From Triangularia verruculosa (lineage: Eukaryota > Ascomycota > Sordariomycetes > Sordariales > Podosporaceae), in NCBI GenBank assembly GCA_033296885.1, contig MU863907.1, positions 218,100 to 282,099 on the forward strand: 64,000 nucleotides of DNA, given 5' to 3'. Within the stretch, counting starts at the first letter, position 1. Each line of letters starts with the position of its first letter. The notes under the pieces were generated by a model that had not been told where the DNA came from, searched no databases, and worked only from the letters and a program-made list of their open reading frames with translations. Shown piece after piece: positions 12,043 through 22,519 of this stretch. A program made the position numbers and the translations under genes.

Positions 12043-12415
12043 TTACATGTTGTTCAGACGCTCCTCGGCAGACTTCTTGGCCTCATCAGAGACATTAGGA
12101 TTCTTCATGGTCCTGTCCCATCACACCACCGTTAGATACCATGTTTCCAAAGACGTGCCTCGCAAGCAGCAGACCACTTACGCCTTGAGACCGCCGGCGA
12201 CATTGCCTGGGTTCTTGTCCTTGGTGTCACTGGCCTTGGGCACTATGGAAGTTCGTTAGCTAGGGCTATGCTGTGGTGCGGAAGAGTATTGCACCATCAC
12301 CACCGTTGAACTCGTTATCAAGAATCTTCTGCGAGTTCTCCTTGGACTCCTTAGAGGTGTTGGGGTTGTTCAAGTTGGCCTTGTGGCCGCCGGCGATCTG
12401 AGCATCAGTAGGCAT
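12043..12415 (-). CDS. con-6: Conidiation-specific protein 6 (Con-6 family)
   Basis: Three small exons, complement(12043..12112, 12182..12242, about 12305..12415), give about 82 residues. The exact donor of the first exon is uncertain because several GT dinucleotides sit within GGTGGTGATGGT. The protein has two copies of the Con-6 repeat: A-G-G-H-K-A-N-L-N-N-P-N-T-S-K-E-S-K-E-N and A-G-G-L-K-A-T-M-K-N-P-N-V-S-D-E-A-K-K-S-A-E-E. In Neurospora crassa, con-6 is expressed during conidiation and in spores; the small hydrophilic proteins are thought to help in dormancy or desiccation. The second intron falls inside the second repeat, and only splicing restores it. Small size and introns hide this gene from simple ORF calling. 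Confidence 0.88.
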
Positions 12416-14110
12416 CTTGAAGGTGGTTTGTTTGAAAGTGATAAGTGATAGGAAGGAACTTCTGGAGACTGGGCTCTTCAACAGTTTAATAGACAAATTC
12501 TATCGTGGGGAAAGTTTGGTGCGATCTATCCCTTACACAAAAAGGTATGGCTTTCTGTCGGGTAGATCGCGGCTAAGGCAACCCATTGGACTCGATCATC
12601 TCTCCTGACGTAATTCTCCTCGATCACGAGTGAAGAGTCGAGTCTTTGGAAAGGGATGGCGGAATCTTTGACATTACGAGTTACGTCTGTACCCCATGCT
12701 GAGATCCAGCGGACCCTTTGACTTGATGTCAGCCGGACCCTTGTAGAGAGCAAAGACTAAAAGAGATCGCCTCAGGGGATGGGACTTAGATCTAGGTGAG
12801 GGGAAGCCCGCAGATCTACAAATTCCCCCGATCAACTAGATCGCAGGAAAATTCCTGAACTTTTGGACCGTCGGACACCGGACCGGCGGTTTCACACCAA
12901 TGAGATAGGTGATGATGTCAAGCACACAAGTTAGGACCGCTTGAAGTAATTGCTCCTGACAAGGGAATTCGAATACTTCACGGCGGATGTTTGACTCAAT
13001 CATATGAGGATTGAAATGTCCTTAGCTGCATCTTCGGATCAGCGAGGTGGCTGCCAAGACTATGGTCTTAACAGACAGTGATATAGGGGCAGGGTGTGCG
13101 CTTAACAGCCGACGGCCTGGCTTCCATCTTGCATCCTGCCCGTGATCAGTGATCTTCTCAGCCATGTTCCATTGCATCTGGGTGCAGCGAATGGGATGAG
13201 ACGACCAGTAATCAGGCCTCAACTCCAATAAACGCTGCTCGTGCTTTTTTTGTGAATGTCGATGAGGAACTTGTTCTTCAGCCCTACAACAGCTCCACTG
13301 GCTGATGGGGAAGCCTAGACACTTGGCGTTACGTCAATAGCGTCTCGTCTCAACTTTACGGCAACGTCTTGCCGATCAATTTCTTATGATGCTTGCTTAC
13401 CGACCTATCTGAGGAACAACTCAGCTTTCAGCACTCATTTTGGACGAAAGAGGCTCGGACGTAGCCGAGGGTGAAGCCATGTTGAATGTGACTCGTGGAG
13501 AGCCCTGTTAAGTAGGGACACACTGCAGCGTTGTAGGCTCGGGCCGAATGTTCAGGTTGAACATACGGTCGATCTTTTGCAGATTCGGCGTCGGTATGGA
13601 GTTGAACTTTGAAGATATTCAGAAGAGGAGCTGGCATCGGACAATAAAACCACACTAGTCCCAAAAGGGAGCATCTCCATCATTTAGCACCTCTGCTTAT
13701 CGATAACAAGGTCCAAGCCACATTCCCCACCCACCTGTCGCGGCGCTACTTTCCCGTTTCAAACGATTCCCACCGTTTGGTCACCACTTGTCCACAAGGC
13801 TGAGGGCTGAATTATCGATTGCTGGTCACTGTTTTATTTGTGTCGTGCATATTTCAGCTCCAAACTGTCGGGTCTCCGCCTTGCCCCTCTTTCTTCTTGT
13901 CTCTCTGTCCCTCTCTCTTTTTTCACCGTTAGTCTTTTGCTAGGAGGCCGTCCGGGGTAATTGGCCGATACCCCACGTGCTCCTTGGGTTGTGCTGCGTA
14001 CTCTCCAAGTCTCAACACCACACCATCACCTACCTATCAACCCTAAACCACATACCAATACAAAAATATCACCCACGTGGAAGCGGTGGCGATTCTCGAG
14101 GCCGTTCAGT
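12416..14110. other. Divergent intergenic region, con-6 / TMEM234-like
   Basis: About 1.7 kb between divergent start codons, so it should contain the con-6 promoter (expected to be developmentally regulated) and that of the TMEM234-like gene. A pyrimidine-rich stretch at about 13880-13925 precedes the latter. I see no gene or RNA. Confidence 0.5.
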
Positions 14111-14705
14111 ATGGCTGCCTCAGACATCCTCTCTGACCCCGTTCCAGTTGAGCCGAAACCTCCGGTGGTCAACTACATTCTTTCCTTTCTGCTGGTTGGC
14201 ATCGCATGGGGGCTAACGACACCCTTCATCCGCGCGGCGGCCCGCTCCCACTCCCCTCCACCCCACCCGTTGCTTGAATCACCCTCGGTGCAGTCGAGTG
14301 TGGTCAAGCGGAAGGTTCTCGGGGCCTTTTTTGCGGTGGTGGACCTTTTGAGGAATCCGCGGTATGCCGTGCCATTGGTGCTGAACTTGACGGGGAGTGT
14401 GTGGTTCTTTCTGTTGATTGGTAAAGCCGGTATGTATATTATCTCGGGTGGGAGGGGCGTAAGTACATGGTGCTGATAGCTAGGAAACAGAACTGAGCTT
14501 AACGGTGCCAATTGTGAATACGTGTGCGTTTTTGTTTACTGTATTGGGCGAGTGGTGGGTCGAGGGCAAGGTCATCAGTCGAGGTGAGGCTTTGTGTACC
14601 CGGACTGGACTTGGTCAGTGACTAACTTGTGTACCAGATACCTTGATTGGCATGTTTTTGTCTGTTGGTGGAATTGCATTGTGTGTGCAGAGCAAGAATG
14701 TCTAG
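14111..14705 (+). CDS. TMEM234-like small multispanning membrane protein
   Basis: Three exons (14111..14429, 14491..14583, 14638..14705) encode 159 residues. Donors are GTATGT and GTGAGG, and both junctions keep phase. The protein resembles the TMEM234 family, part of the drug/metabolite-transporter-like (EamA-like) small membrane proteins. Four hydrophobic segments are visible: Y-I-L-S-F-L-L-V-G-I-A-W-G-L-T-T-P-F near residues 17-35, V-P-L-V-L-N-L-T-G-S-V-W-F-F-L-L-I around 90-106, then V-P-I-V-N-T-C-A-F-L-F-T-V-L-G-E, and finally T-L-I-G-M-F-L-S-V-G-G-I-A-L-C. The G-E-W-W and late glycine-rich helix match the family. Function is not established in fungi; a role in the ER or secretory membranes is only a guess. 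Confidence 0.85.
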
Positions 14706-15442
14706 TTTTGTTGCTTCTTGTCAGAGAACATGTAGCTTATATATCGCATCAGGCAGGTAGATTCATTCAATGGCGATGAAACAACATTGTCTTGGATTCA
14801 AATATCTCCGTTCCTGCGCTGCTCCTGGCAGCTTGTAGCCCCCCTTTTTGGTATCCTTTTGACGTCCCCTATGATGATGCTGTGTGTATGCATGTGTAAC
14901 CCGCCCAAAGTACCGATCAGGGTTTCTGTGCCGGACAGGCTCCCTAGTCGGTGCAAAAACATTCAACAAATATGTACAGTTGAACTTTTAAAGTAACCAT
15001 GGAAAGAAAAGACAAAGGAGAAGACAAAATCCCAAACAAAAGAATCCAATGACGAAACTCATGTATCCCTGCGTGTGCTAACCCGTGGTATCTGGTATAT
15101 CCGTACTCTCAACACCCCAAACAAAATCCGCCAAAATATTGCCAATTAAGGGAAGGAAAAAAAAATGTCAGGAGGAATGGCCGTCCCTCCATGATGCAGA
15201 AGAGAAGTGGAGAAGAGAAGAGTTGATGATTTTTGTGGGTGATGGCTGGCATTGTGTTGTCGTTGCCCCCTTTTCCAACGGAGATTGGAAGAGGGGTTAC
15301 GGGGTATCGACGTGTAAACATTACGCTTTTTGTTTGATCGTGATTGCGGTTCGTAACTCGTTCGTAAGGTGTGGTGTAAAGATCGTCGAGAACGGCCGTA
15401 AACCGTGACCACGTCGTCGTCGTGACAGTCGTGAATTAGAAA
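14706..15442. other. Convergent intergenic region
   Basis: About 740 bases between the 3' end of the TMEM234-like gene and the 3' end of the unrecognised gene on the minus strand. A short A run lies at about 15160. Nothing else is supported. Confidence 0.5.
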
Positions 15443-16364
15443 TTAAGCTCTCCGGGTCCGAACCCACCGCTGCACAGCGCGGAGGCTTGGGTCTTCGTCC
15501 ACCCAGCGGCCCATGGTCATATCGGAGACTTGAAGCTCGGAGTAGATGGCTTCATCGGTGATGTTTGCGAGCTCCTGTTTGTTGTTAGCTCATCTTGAGG
15601 ACCTGGTGGGTGAAGAGCAGCACGTACAGCGCGCAGTTGTTGGTCACAAGCCCTGAGTTGGCTCTGGTTTCCAGAGTGAGGACGGCCGCCCATAAGAATC
15701 TGATCCCGCCATTCGATCCAGCGCTGCGCAGCAGCTTGGCGAAGATAGATCTTTTGGCCTTCGTGACGGCGAGCGTAGGCGTCGAGGAGAACTCTGTTGG
15801 GCCCATGACGTTAACACCACTGGGAATGACATGCAGGTAATCAAGTCATGGATTGAACATACTGCTTGAGCTCAGCCTTGGCTTGCTCGTCAGCGCCTCC
15901 GCTCGCACGCGGGACTGTGATATCAGCCGCGCAGTTGAGAATGTGCTGGCCGTCCAGGGCGCACTGGCGGAGAGCTGCCCATCCCTCGGTGTAGTAGTCG
16001 TCCATGTCGGCAGGGTTGACTGGGGCGGCAGCAATGTAATACTGGAGAGTGCGAAAGTCGGAAAGCAACTCGGCCACGCGGGCGGTGCGGTATTCATTGA
16101 CTATTGTCTTGTGTTAATTCCATTCCTTTCTGAGCGACGGTGGCCTGCCAAGGTGAAGATTGCTTTTCAGCAAGCCTCCTCGGGGGTGGCGTTCGGTCAG
16201 ACACAAGGGAGTGGATGATGGCTTCTCAAGGGGCCATGGCATTAATTCCCGATGACGCACAAGCCTATCTGAGGGGGGTGGGTAGTGGGTTGATAGGGCT
16301 TAGGTTTGGGTGTAGGGGGGGGCGCGGGTGGCTAAGGAGAGAGCAACGTACGTCCGTCAGACAT
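15443..16364 (-). CDS. Unrecognised fungal protein, four exons, helical
   Basis: Hand-spliced model: complement(15443..15574, 15628..15793, 15863..16100, 16352..16364), 182 residues. Each intron has a clean donor (GTACGT, GTATGT, GTACGT), and phase is kept at every junction. The first coding exon is only 13 nt, M-S-D-G plus one base, followed by an intron of about 250 nt. The protein is soluble and mostly helical. It contains D-F-R-T-L-Q-Y-Y-I-A-A-A-P-V-N-P, a middle stretch L-L-D-A-Y-A-R-R-H-E-G-Q-K, and an arginine-rich C terminus V-Q-R-W-V-R-T-R-R-A. No signal peptide, membrane segment or known motif is visible. I do not recognise the family. The consistent splicing makes a real gene likely. 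Confidence 0.7.
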
Positions 16365-18849
16365 AGTAGCGGTCGGTTATTGAGGAACTGAAAGACGGGT
16401 GTCGGAGAGACAAGTGGTTATAGAGGACCAAAGAATGATCAGGTTCGATCGTGAGAACTGCTCGTTATCTCGGACTTGGTAAGAAAACAAGGCAAAGGAG
16501 AGAAAAGATGGTCGATGCCAGGCAAGCAAGGAAGGGCAGGAGGATGGAAGTATGCTGCAGTCTATGCAAGACACAAGATAGAATAAGTCTGAAAGGAGAA
16601 GAGATTGGCGCTCAACCGCTTAGTGAAGGTGATGATGGCTTGGTGGTGTCCTGTCGACGGCAACTGGGGGCGAATCCCATTGACTTATGTAGATGTCTCG
16701 ACATGGTGGATATCAAACCGTTGAGGGGATCAACACCAAAGACATCACAAGGAGGGCTCCGAATCAGAGTTCCCCTTGGAGGTACGTATCCTGGATGGGG
16801 TCAGTGTGTGTGCGTGGGTGAGATGGCAGCATGCACGTTGTCGCGATAAACCCGGGTCTAAGTCCCGGAGTATCTCGACAGTATGACTACATCAGGAGCT
16901 TGTCTAGGTGCAAACCCATAGAGCAGAAAGATTAGATCATCAGCCGCTTGATGCCCAGCCTGCAGGCGGGTGCCCTGTCGCACGAGGAGGGAGATGCATC
17001 GCCATGTTAGTGGAGGAGAGGGTTTGGTGGTGGTGGAGTGTCAGGATGCTACGTCGAATTCTTGCTATCCATGTGCCTGGCAGTCCATTCCTCGTAGGGA
17101 TAAGGCCCCTACCTAGCTGGGCAGTGTTGTACCGCGAGTCCACGCCCCCTTTGTCCGTGATACCGAATGAATGCACGGCGTTGAACCTCCACCTCCCCCA
17201 CCGCTACAAGGCATGAGGCGTGAGAGGCCAGAGTGAGGACGAAGATTGACGGTGGCACACGGCTGCAACGGTGTGATTTCAGACGGGCCCTGGTCAGGCT
17301 GGACAAGAGCTGCAGGTCCAATGCAGCCTCCTTTCGTTTGGGCGGCATTCCATCGTCAAAGGCTGCGGGAATGCCTTGAAGCGTTCGATATGGGTCGAAA
17401 AGAGCCTCTCAGGGCCTGTTCCTGGAGGCTTTGGAGGTTTGTGCACCGTGATGTTGACAGGGGGTCCCCGAATCGGGCAGTTCTAACGAGTGTTCAGCGA
17501 CGCCACAGTAGATGCACTAAACCCCTTTCGGATGTCGCCGGTGATGGCCAGAACGGCCAGAACTCTCCGTGGAGGCAGCTTGCTGTGGCTCAAGGCTTCG
17601 GCAGCCAATGACTGTCCTAGCCGTGTTGCTCAACAACTTCCAACACCGTTGCCGACTTGAGCTGAAGCAGCAAAAGACATCAATGGTGCAGTTTCGTCAT
17701 TCAATTTCAAGGCACAAATGTGAGCAAGGGAGAGGGTTGGCTTCCATCGATAGCCGTTTTCGGCCTTTCGAGAAGTGTCTTGGATGGTGATGACGCTGTT
17801 TTGCGGTGTGAGGACGGGGCGAACGGCAGACGACGCCGTTGGAGAGAGGCTTGAGAGGCTTGAGGAGCCTTGGAGGGGATCCATAACCCCTCTTTCCAAC
17901 CGCCAAACAGCAGACGACTTCTCGCCAAGTCGTGAGAAGGCTGCTTGTCAGCTTTTCAGGGCCCTCTGGTCGACCTGCAGCAACTTTGCATCGACCTCTC
18001 ACAGGCCATCCCACGCACTCGGATAACCTTGCCCCATGAACTATGCATCCATCGTCCGAACTCTTCTCCCACACTTATCCCCAACATGCCTAACCCGATC
18101 CCACAGACCCGGGTAGAATCCGAATTCGAGAGGCAGCTTTTGTGGGTCCCTGCATGTAAATCCATCTTGAAACCACCCAAAGTCGAAACATTGTTGAGGT
18201 CCTTCCCCAGATCCTGGCCGCTTTGTTGGCGGCCCAGAAGCCACAGACGAGAGCCGCTTGTTGATAACCGCACCAGTGGTCTGTATTCCCGCATCTCCCG
18301 CCGTTGCTCCCGTCCAGGTTGCCACCGCGTGGTTAATGGTCCGCATGGGCCGCAGAAAGACTGCCCTGTCGGCGGGGGCAGATGCACGTTGATGTGGTCA
18401 TCGTTTACTTATTTGCCTTGAGGGTCTCGGTTCAGAGGTAAGAAAACTAGTAACGGCCGTTACACACCGCAACACACACCCACGATGACGAAGAGTCTTC
18501 AGCCTCCAAAGAGTCAGCCACACGGGCACACGGCTACAAGGCTACGCCCATTGTGTCAAGGTTGGGTCTTGAACTGGTCTATTTTAGACGCTCTTTCCTG
18601 CATGCTGCATGTAGACTCTATGGCACGAGTAAATTGAACCGTAGCACAAAAACAACGCGCGGGATATGGATATAGGGGTTTATCACCCTCACATACTAAA
18701 CCATACCTGATTTCTTACCCCCTCCCAAGATCCCTCGCCCCCCAGCCTGGCTTCCATGAGTCGACAGCGAATCAGTACCCGGCATCCTGCCCATTCGGCC
18801 GCGGCACTACACCCACTCTGCCCCGAGGTAGTATTCCCTCTTCATCACT
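16365..18849. other. Long intergenic region without a recognised gene
   Basis: About 2.5 kb. Many short open frames occur on both strands (for example 17246-17611, 17945-18421 and 17697-18074), but their translations are low in structure, rich in C, R, S and W, and cannot be spliced into anything I recognise. The right end is the 3' flank of the proteasome gene. It may hold the promoter of the unrecognised gene and possibly an untranslated RNA; nothing specific is seen. Confidence 0.45.
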
Positions 18850-20031
18850 TTAGTCCTTCTCGGCGATAGCCTGTAATCTGTCGTCGATTTCGTCCTCCGT
18901 AAGTGTCCTGAACCCAGGGTATGTGCCTTCCTTGCCGTCTGGGCAAGGGCCTCCCACAATACCAATCTCAATCTCGGTCTTCTTGAAGTCCATGCTGAGG
19001 ACCGTACTCAGTGTTGTGATGGCAAGCTCAACAACTTCCTTCCAATCACCATCGGCACAATCCCGGTTCTTTAGCTTCTTCTCAAGGTGGTTCAGCGCCT
19101 CTTGCTGCTTGGGACCCGCAGCCGTGCCCTTGTAGCCGATATAGTAACCGGCGGGGTCGCACTTGAATAGCTGCGGCCCCAACTCGGAATCAAGAGAAAT
19201 CAACGTCACGGCGAGACCATATGGGCGCATGTATGCCTAGCATGAATGTCAGCTTCGATATTTCAAAATTCCCCTGCCAAGGCAAGCCCAGTCGTCATAC
19301 CCTCTGAGTGTACACTTGACTGATATTGGCAAGTCTCTTCGCCAGAGCATCGCATGGCATCTCATAGCCAAACTTGTATCTGAACTCGGCAGCCTCCGAC
19401 TGGGCACGCTGGGAGAATGCTCTCGCATCTGCGATGGAGCCCGTCATAACGCAACCAACCGAGGGCGAGATTTGGAAAATGTGCGTGACCGAAGAGGGGT
19501 CGATGAGCTTGTCCTGCACCTTATTGTTAGACTTGATCGGCCAGGCAGCACCATACTGGATTTCCCTCGACGTACCGGCACCTTCTTCTGGGACAAGACG
19601 ACAGCGCAGTCCTTGCCCCTGACACCAATCGACATGATGTTGGCGGCTGTGATGGCCTTGAACGCATATTCTGCAAGACATCCAGCTGTCAGCATCTCTC
19701 CTCTCGGACGCAGCATCTTCCTCCATCGCTCTCCGCTCCCAACATCCCCGTCTTCTCCCCATTCTTCCCTCTTCTGCGCCCCTCCTTGACCCCTCGTCTT
19801 CGTCGCAACGCAAGTCCATCGGTTCGGAGTTGGGGTGAAACAACGACTAGTCAAGATGTCTGGCAATTGTACATACCAACTTGGTACAGTCTTCCTTGGT
19901 CGGAGAAAATGGTAATGTGTCGGTCGTAACCAGCGTTGCCTGCCATCAAGTGTTAGCCAGAACAAGGACCAAAGTGGAGCTCGAAGCTCGCTCGACACAG
20001 CATCGCAGCTGATGGTCAACATACCCGCCAT
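18850..20031 (-). CDS. SCL1: Proteasome subunit alpha type-1 (Scl1/PSMA6-like)
   Basis: Five exons, complement(18850..19236, 19301..19513, 19576..19670, 19877..19939, 20025..20031), 254 residues. The first coding exon is just 7 nt (ATG plus four bases). The mature N terminus contains G-Y-D-R-H-I-T-I-F-S and G-R-L-Y-Q-V-E-Y-A-F-K-A, the alpha-subunit signature whose N-terminal tails gate the 20S core. V-R-G-K-D-C-A-V-V-L-S-Q-K-K-V-P and P-D-K-L-I-D-P-type sequences, I-S-Q-V-Y-T-Q, M-R-P-Y-G, and F-K-C-D-P-A-G-Y-Y-I-G-Y are specific to alpha-1. A short lineage-specific insert, roughly G-G-P-C-P-D-G-K-E-G-T-Y, sits before the conserved F-R-T-L-T-E-D-E-I-D-D end. It shares a divergent promoter region with the WKF-domain gene. 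Confidence 0.95.
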
Positions 20032-20709
20032 CTTGACCGATGTGAGCTGAGTGAAGCTTTATTGAAGGTTGAGTTATGTGGATGAGAGGGTGGCTAGTCA
20101 ATCGGTGTGGAATCTCAAGATATCGGGCAGTGGTATTGGTTCTGGTGTTGGTGTTGGTGCTGAGCAGGCGGCAAGGAGCTTCGTTCGTCGTTGCGGTTGG
20201 ACAGGGAAGCTCCAGCTGCCGATCGACGCGTTGCTCTGCTTGCCTGGAGAAGGCTGACGGCCAGCTGCAACAGCCTGTCTGCCTCAAAAGTTAGGCATTT
20301 AGACTGTTCTTGGCTCGAGCGTCATTGTCAGGCCCAAGCTTCAATCGAAGTGGGGCTGCCCCACGTTCTTAATTGTATTTGCTCTGTTATCGGGCGCAGG
20401 ACCCCTGCATTGGGCGCTGATAAGCATTGGCGGAACAGAAATTTGCTGCAGGCTGTTTCTCTAACAACTGGCAGCAACGACAGCAACGCCCAATAGAACA
20501 CACGACATCGTCAACTGGCCCCAATATTTCTTGCATTCGGAACTCTTGGGTATCGCTGAAAACTGCGCTACTCGGCTCGATTTGTGCAGTTTTGCGTTTC
20601 TGTGGGAACCTGCCCCCCGGTTCAGTCCTACCTCGTCTGCTCTGGCTCAGGGCTTTTTTTCTTCACCTCGGTCCACGCCTGTTCGCCTTCCTCCCTCTTG
20701 TCGGCCATC
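20032..20709. other. Divergent promoter region, proteasome alpha-1 / WKF-domain gene
   Basis: About 680 bases between divergent start codons. It is pyrimidine-rich just before 20710. The frame of the WKF-domain gene stays open upstream to 20584 but lacks an ATG there, so I place it in the 5' UTR. Confidence 0.55.
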
Positions 20710-21987
20710 ATGTCCGCCCGTGTCCCGGCCTGGAAGCGATTGGGCCTCAAGCTCAAGGGAGCTACATCTGACGAGAGCCCTGTCTCCAACTCGAGCGGTC
20801 CCAATGCCAATTCCAATTCGCAAGTAAACGCCAGCCCTGCGAGCGCGCTCAAGCGGAAGCAACCACCATACCAGCCGACAACCAACAGCTACAACAGCAA
20901 CAACTACAACAATTCGTATGCGCAAACGCCCAACAAGAAGTTCCGAACCGACGGACAGACCCCTGTGTCACAAAGGAAGTCTGTGTCGTTCACAGCAGAT
21001 ACCAAAAAGACCTCAGTCGAGCCAGCAAAGAAGAAGGCAAAGAAAAAGAAGGTCAAGAAGCTAGCGCAAGCTGTTGTCAAACCCGAGATCAATCTTCAGC
21101 CATCTCTTGACTACCTCCGCCAGTGGCACGCTGCGCGCGATTCGTGGAAGTTTAACAAAAACCACCAAACTTTGCTCATCAAGTATCTCTTTGACGGCGA
21201 CAAGATTCCATCGGCCGACATCCCTGTCTTTTACCAATATATCAGCGACCTCAAGGGCGGCGTACGAGCAAGGTTACGAGAGACGGCGGTGGAGGTCAAG
21301 AAGAAAGATATGGAGCAGGGTGTCAGTGCCTTTCCCGCCGACACCAAGGACAAGGCGAGCAAGCAGACGGAGTACGAGGAAATTATTTCCAGATTCCTTG
21401 CAGATCTTCAACAGCATCAAAAACAATATCAGACGGACACCAATGCGAATGGGAAGCGCCCATTGGAGGAGGTGCAGTATGTCATCAGGACTGTTGACCC
21501 TCTGGTCAAGCAGCGAGCGCTGAGGCGCATCCGTGCAGAGATCGTGGCGGTAGAGCTGGCATCTGACAGCGAGGAGAGCACCACAACATCCACAACTGCC
21601 GTTTCAACGACCTCTTCTTCCTCGTCCTCTTCATCAGGACAGGGGAATGCCGTCACAGACAAGAGGACACGGAGTGATGATGATTCACAACAGCCCGCCA
21701 AGAAACGCAGATTGAGAAAAGTCCGCAACATCAACGACGATGAGAGCAGTAGCTCGTCCGAGTCCGACAGTGACAGCTCTGACGACGATGACGATGACGA
21801 AGATGCGAATATGGCGGATGTACCGCACGGAAGTGGGAAGGAGGACGAGGAAACGAGTAGCAGCAGCTCATCGTCGTCGGAATCTTCGTCGGAGGATGAT
21901 TCCGATGATGAAGAGGAGGAGGCGGATGACGGGAGCGAATCTGAGAGCAGTGAAAGTAGTGAGAGTAGTGAGAGTGATTCAGATTAA
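20710..21987 (+). CDS. WKF-domain (C7orf50-like) lysine- and serine/acid-rich nuclear protein
   Basis: Intronless, 425 residues from the ATG at 20710. Residues about 100-118 are a lysine-rich stretch that looks like a nuclear/nucleolar localisation signal. It is followed at about 133-200 by the WKF domain: L-D-Y-L-R-Q-W-H, then D-S-W-K-F-N-K-N-H-Q (WKF at residues 146-148), then L-L-I-K-Y-L-F-D and F-Y-Q-Y-I-S-D-L-K-G. Human C7orf50 and its fungal relatives carry this domain and are associated with the nucleolus. The C-terminal 150 residues are long runs of S, D and E, typical of nucleolar shuttling or chaperone-like proteins such as SRP40. Ribosome biogenesis is a reasonable inference, not shown. 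The run of AGT/GAG codons near the end is repeat-like. Confidence 0.85.
   Translation: MSARVPAWKRLGLKLKGATSDESPVSNSSGPNANSNSQVNASPASALKRKQPPYQPTTNSYNSNNYNNSYAQTPNKKFRTDGQTPVSQRKSVSFTADTKKTSVEPAKKKAKKKKVKKLAQAVVKPEINLQPSLDYLRQWHAARDSWKFNKNHQTLLIKYLFDGDKIPSADIPVFYQYISDLKGGVRARLRETAVEVKKKDMEQGVSAFPADTKDKASKQTEYEEIISRFLADLQQHQKQYQTDTNANGKRPLEEVQYVIRTVDPLVKQRALRRIRAEIVAVELASDSEESTTTSTTAVSTTSSSSSSSSGQGNAVTDKRTRSDDDSQQPAKKRRLRKVRNINDDESSSSSESDSDSSDDDDDDEDANMADVPHGSGKEDEETSSSSSSSSESSSEDDSDDEEEEADDGSESESSESSESSESDSD
21700..21984 (+). repeat. Ser/Asp/Glu-coding low-complexity tract
   Basis: Runs of GAT/GAC/GAG and AGC/AGT/TCG codons encode alternating acidic and serine blocks at the end of the WKF-domain protein. 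The last units repeat G-A-G-A-G-T-type 9-mers (E-S-S). These are candidate casein kinase 2 sites (inference). Confidence 0.8.
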
Positions 21988-22519
21988 AGGTCTGTGTTAT
22001 TTTTATTTAAATGTTAATAGGCCCATGTTGCGTCGACTTTTGTTGTGATCCGAGCTACACAAACAGCATGGTGGGCCATGAAGGACGTTTTAATGATCAG
22101 TGACATGTGAATTTGTAATGTTTGTCTCATGTAACAATGCATGTTTGCGCTGTATTTGATGCTAAAAGAGATGCTACCGCCACCATCTCTGCCCACTTTT
22201 CTTTCTTGGTCATGACTACAAAAAATTTAACAAACATACGATAGTCCCGCAACGCCTTGCTTTAAAACTTGAAAATCATAAAAAGCAGAGAGCCAACCGA
22301 ATGTTGCGCATAAACGTCAGAATACCTCCCCATCCGCTCTAGCTCTTTCCTTGGTCACGTCGACCCCTGGCCGCCAATCGACGTGCACATGATCCATAAT
22401 GCAGCCTCCCGCCTCTCTTGAGAGCGTAATACCTATCCAAGAATTAAGAAAAAAAAGAAAATCATAAACATCGTTGCCTTCACCAGCCACAGGGCCGGTA
22501 AACAGAAAAAGACCAACAA
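21988..22519. other. Convergent intergenic region
   Basis: About 530 bases between the stop of the WKF-domain gene and the stop of the SIS-domain gene. It is AT-rich in parts (22010-22300), as expected for 3' UTRs. Confidence 0.5.
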
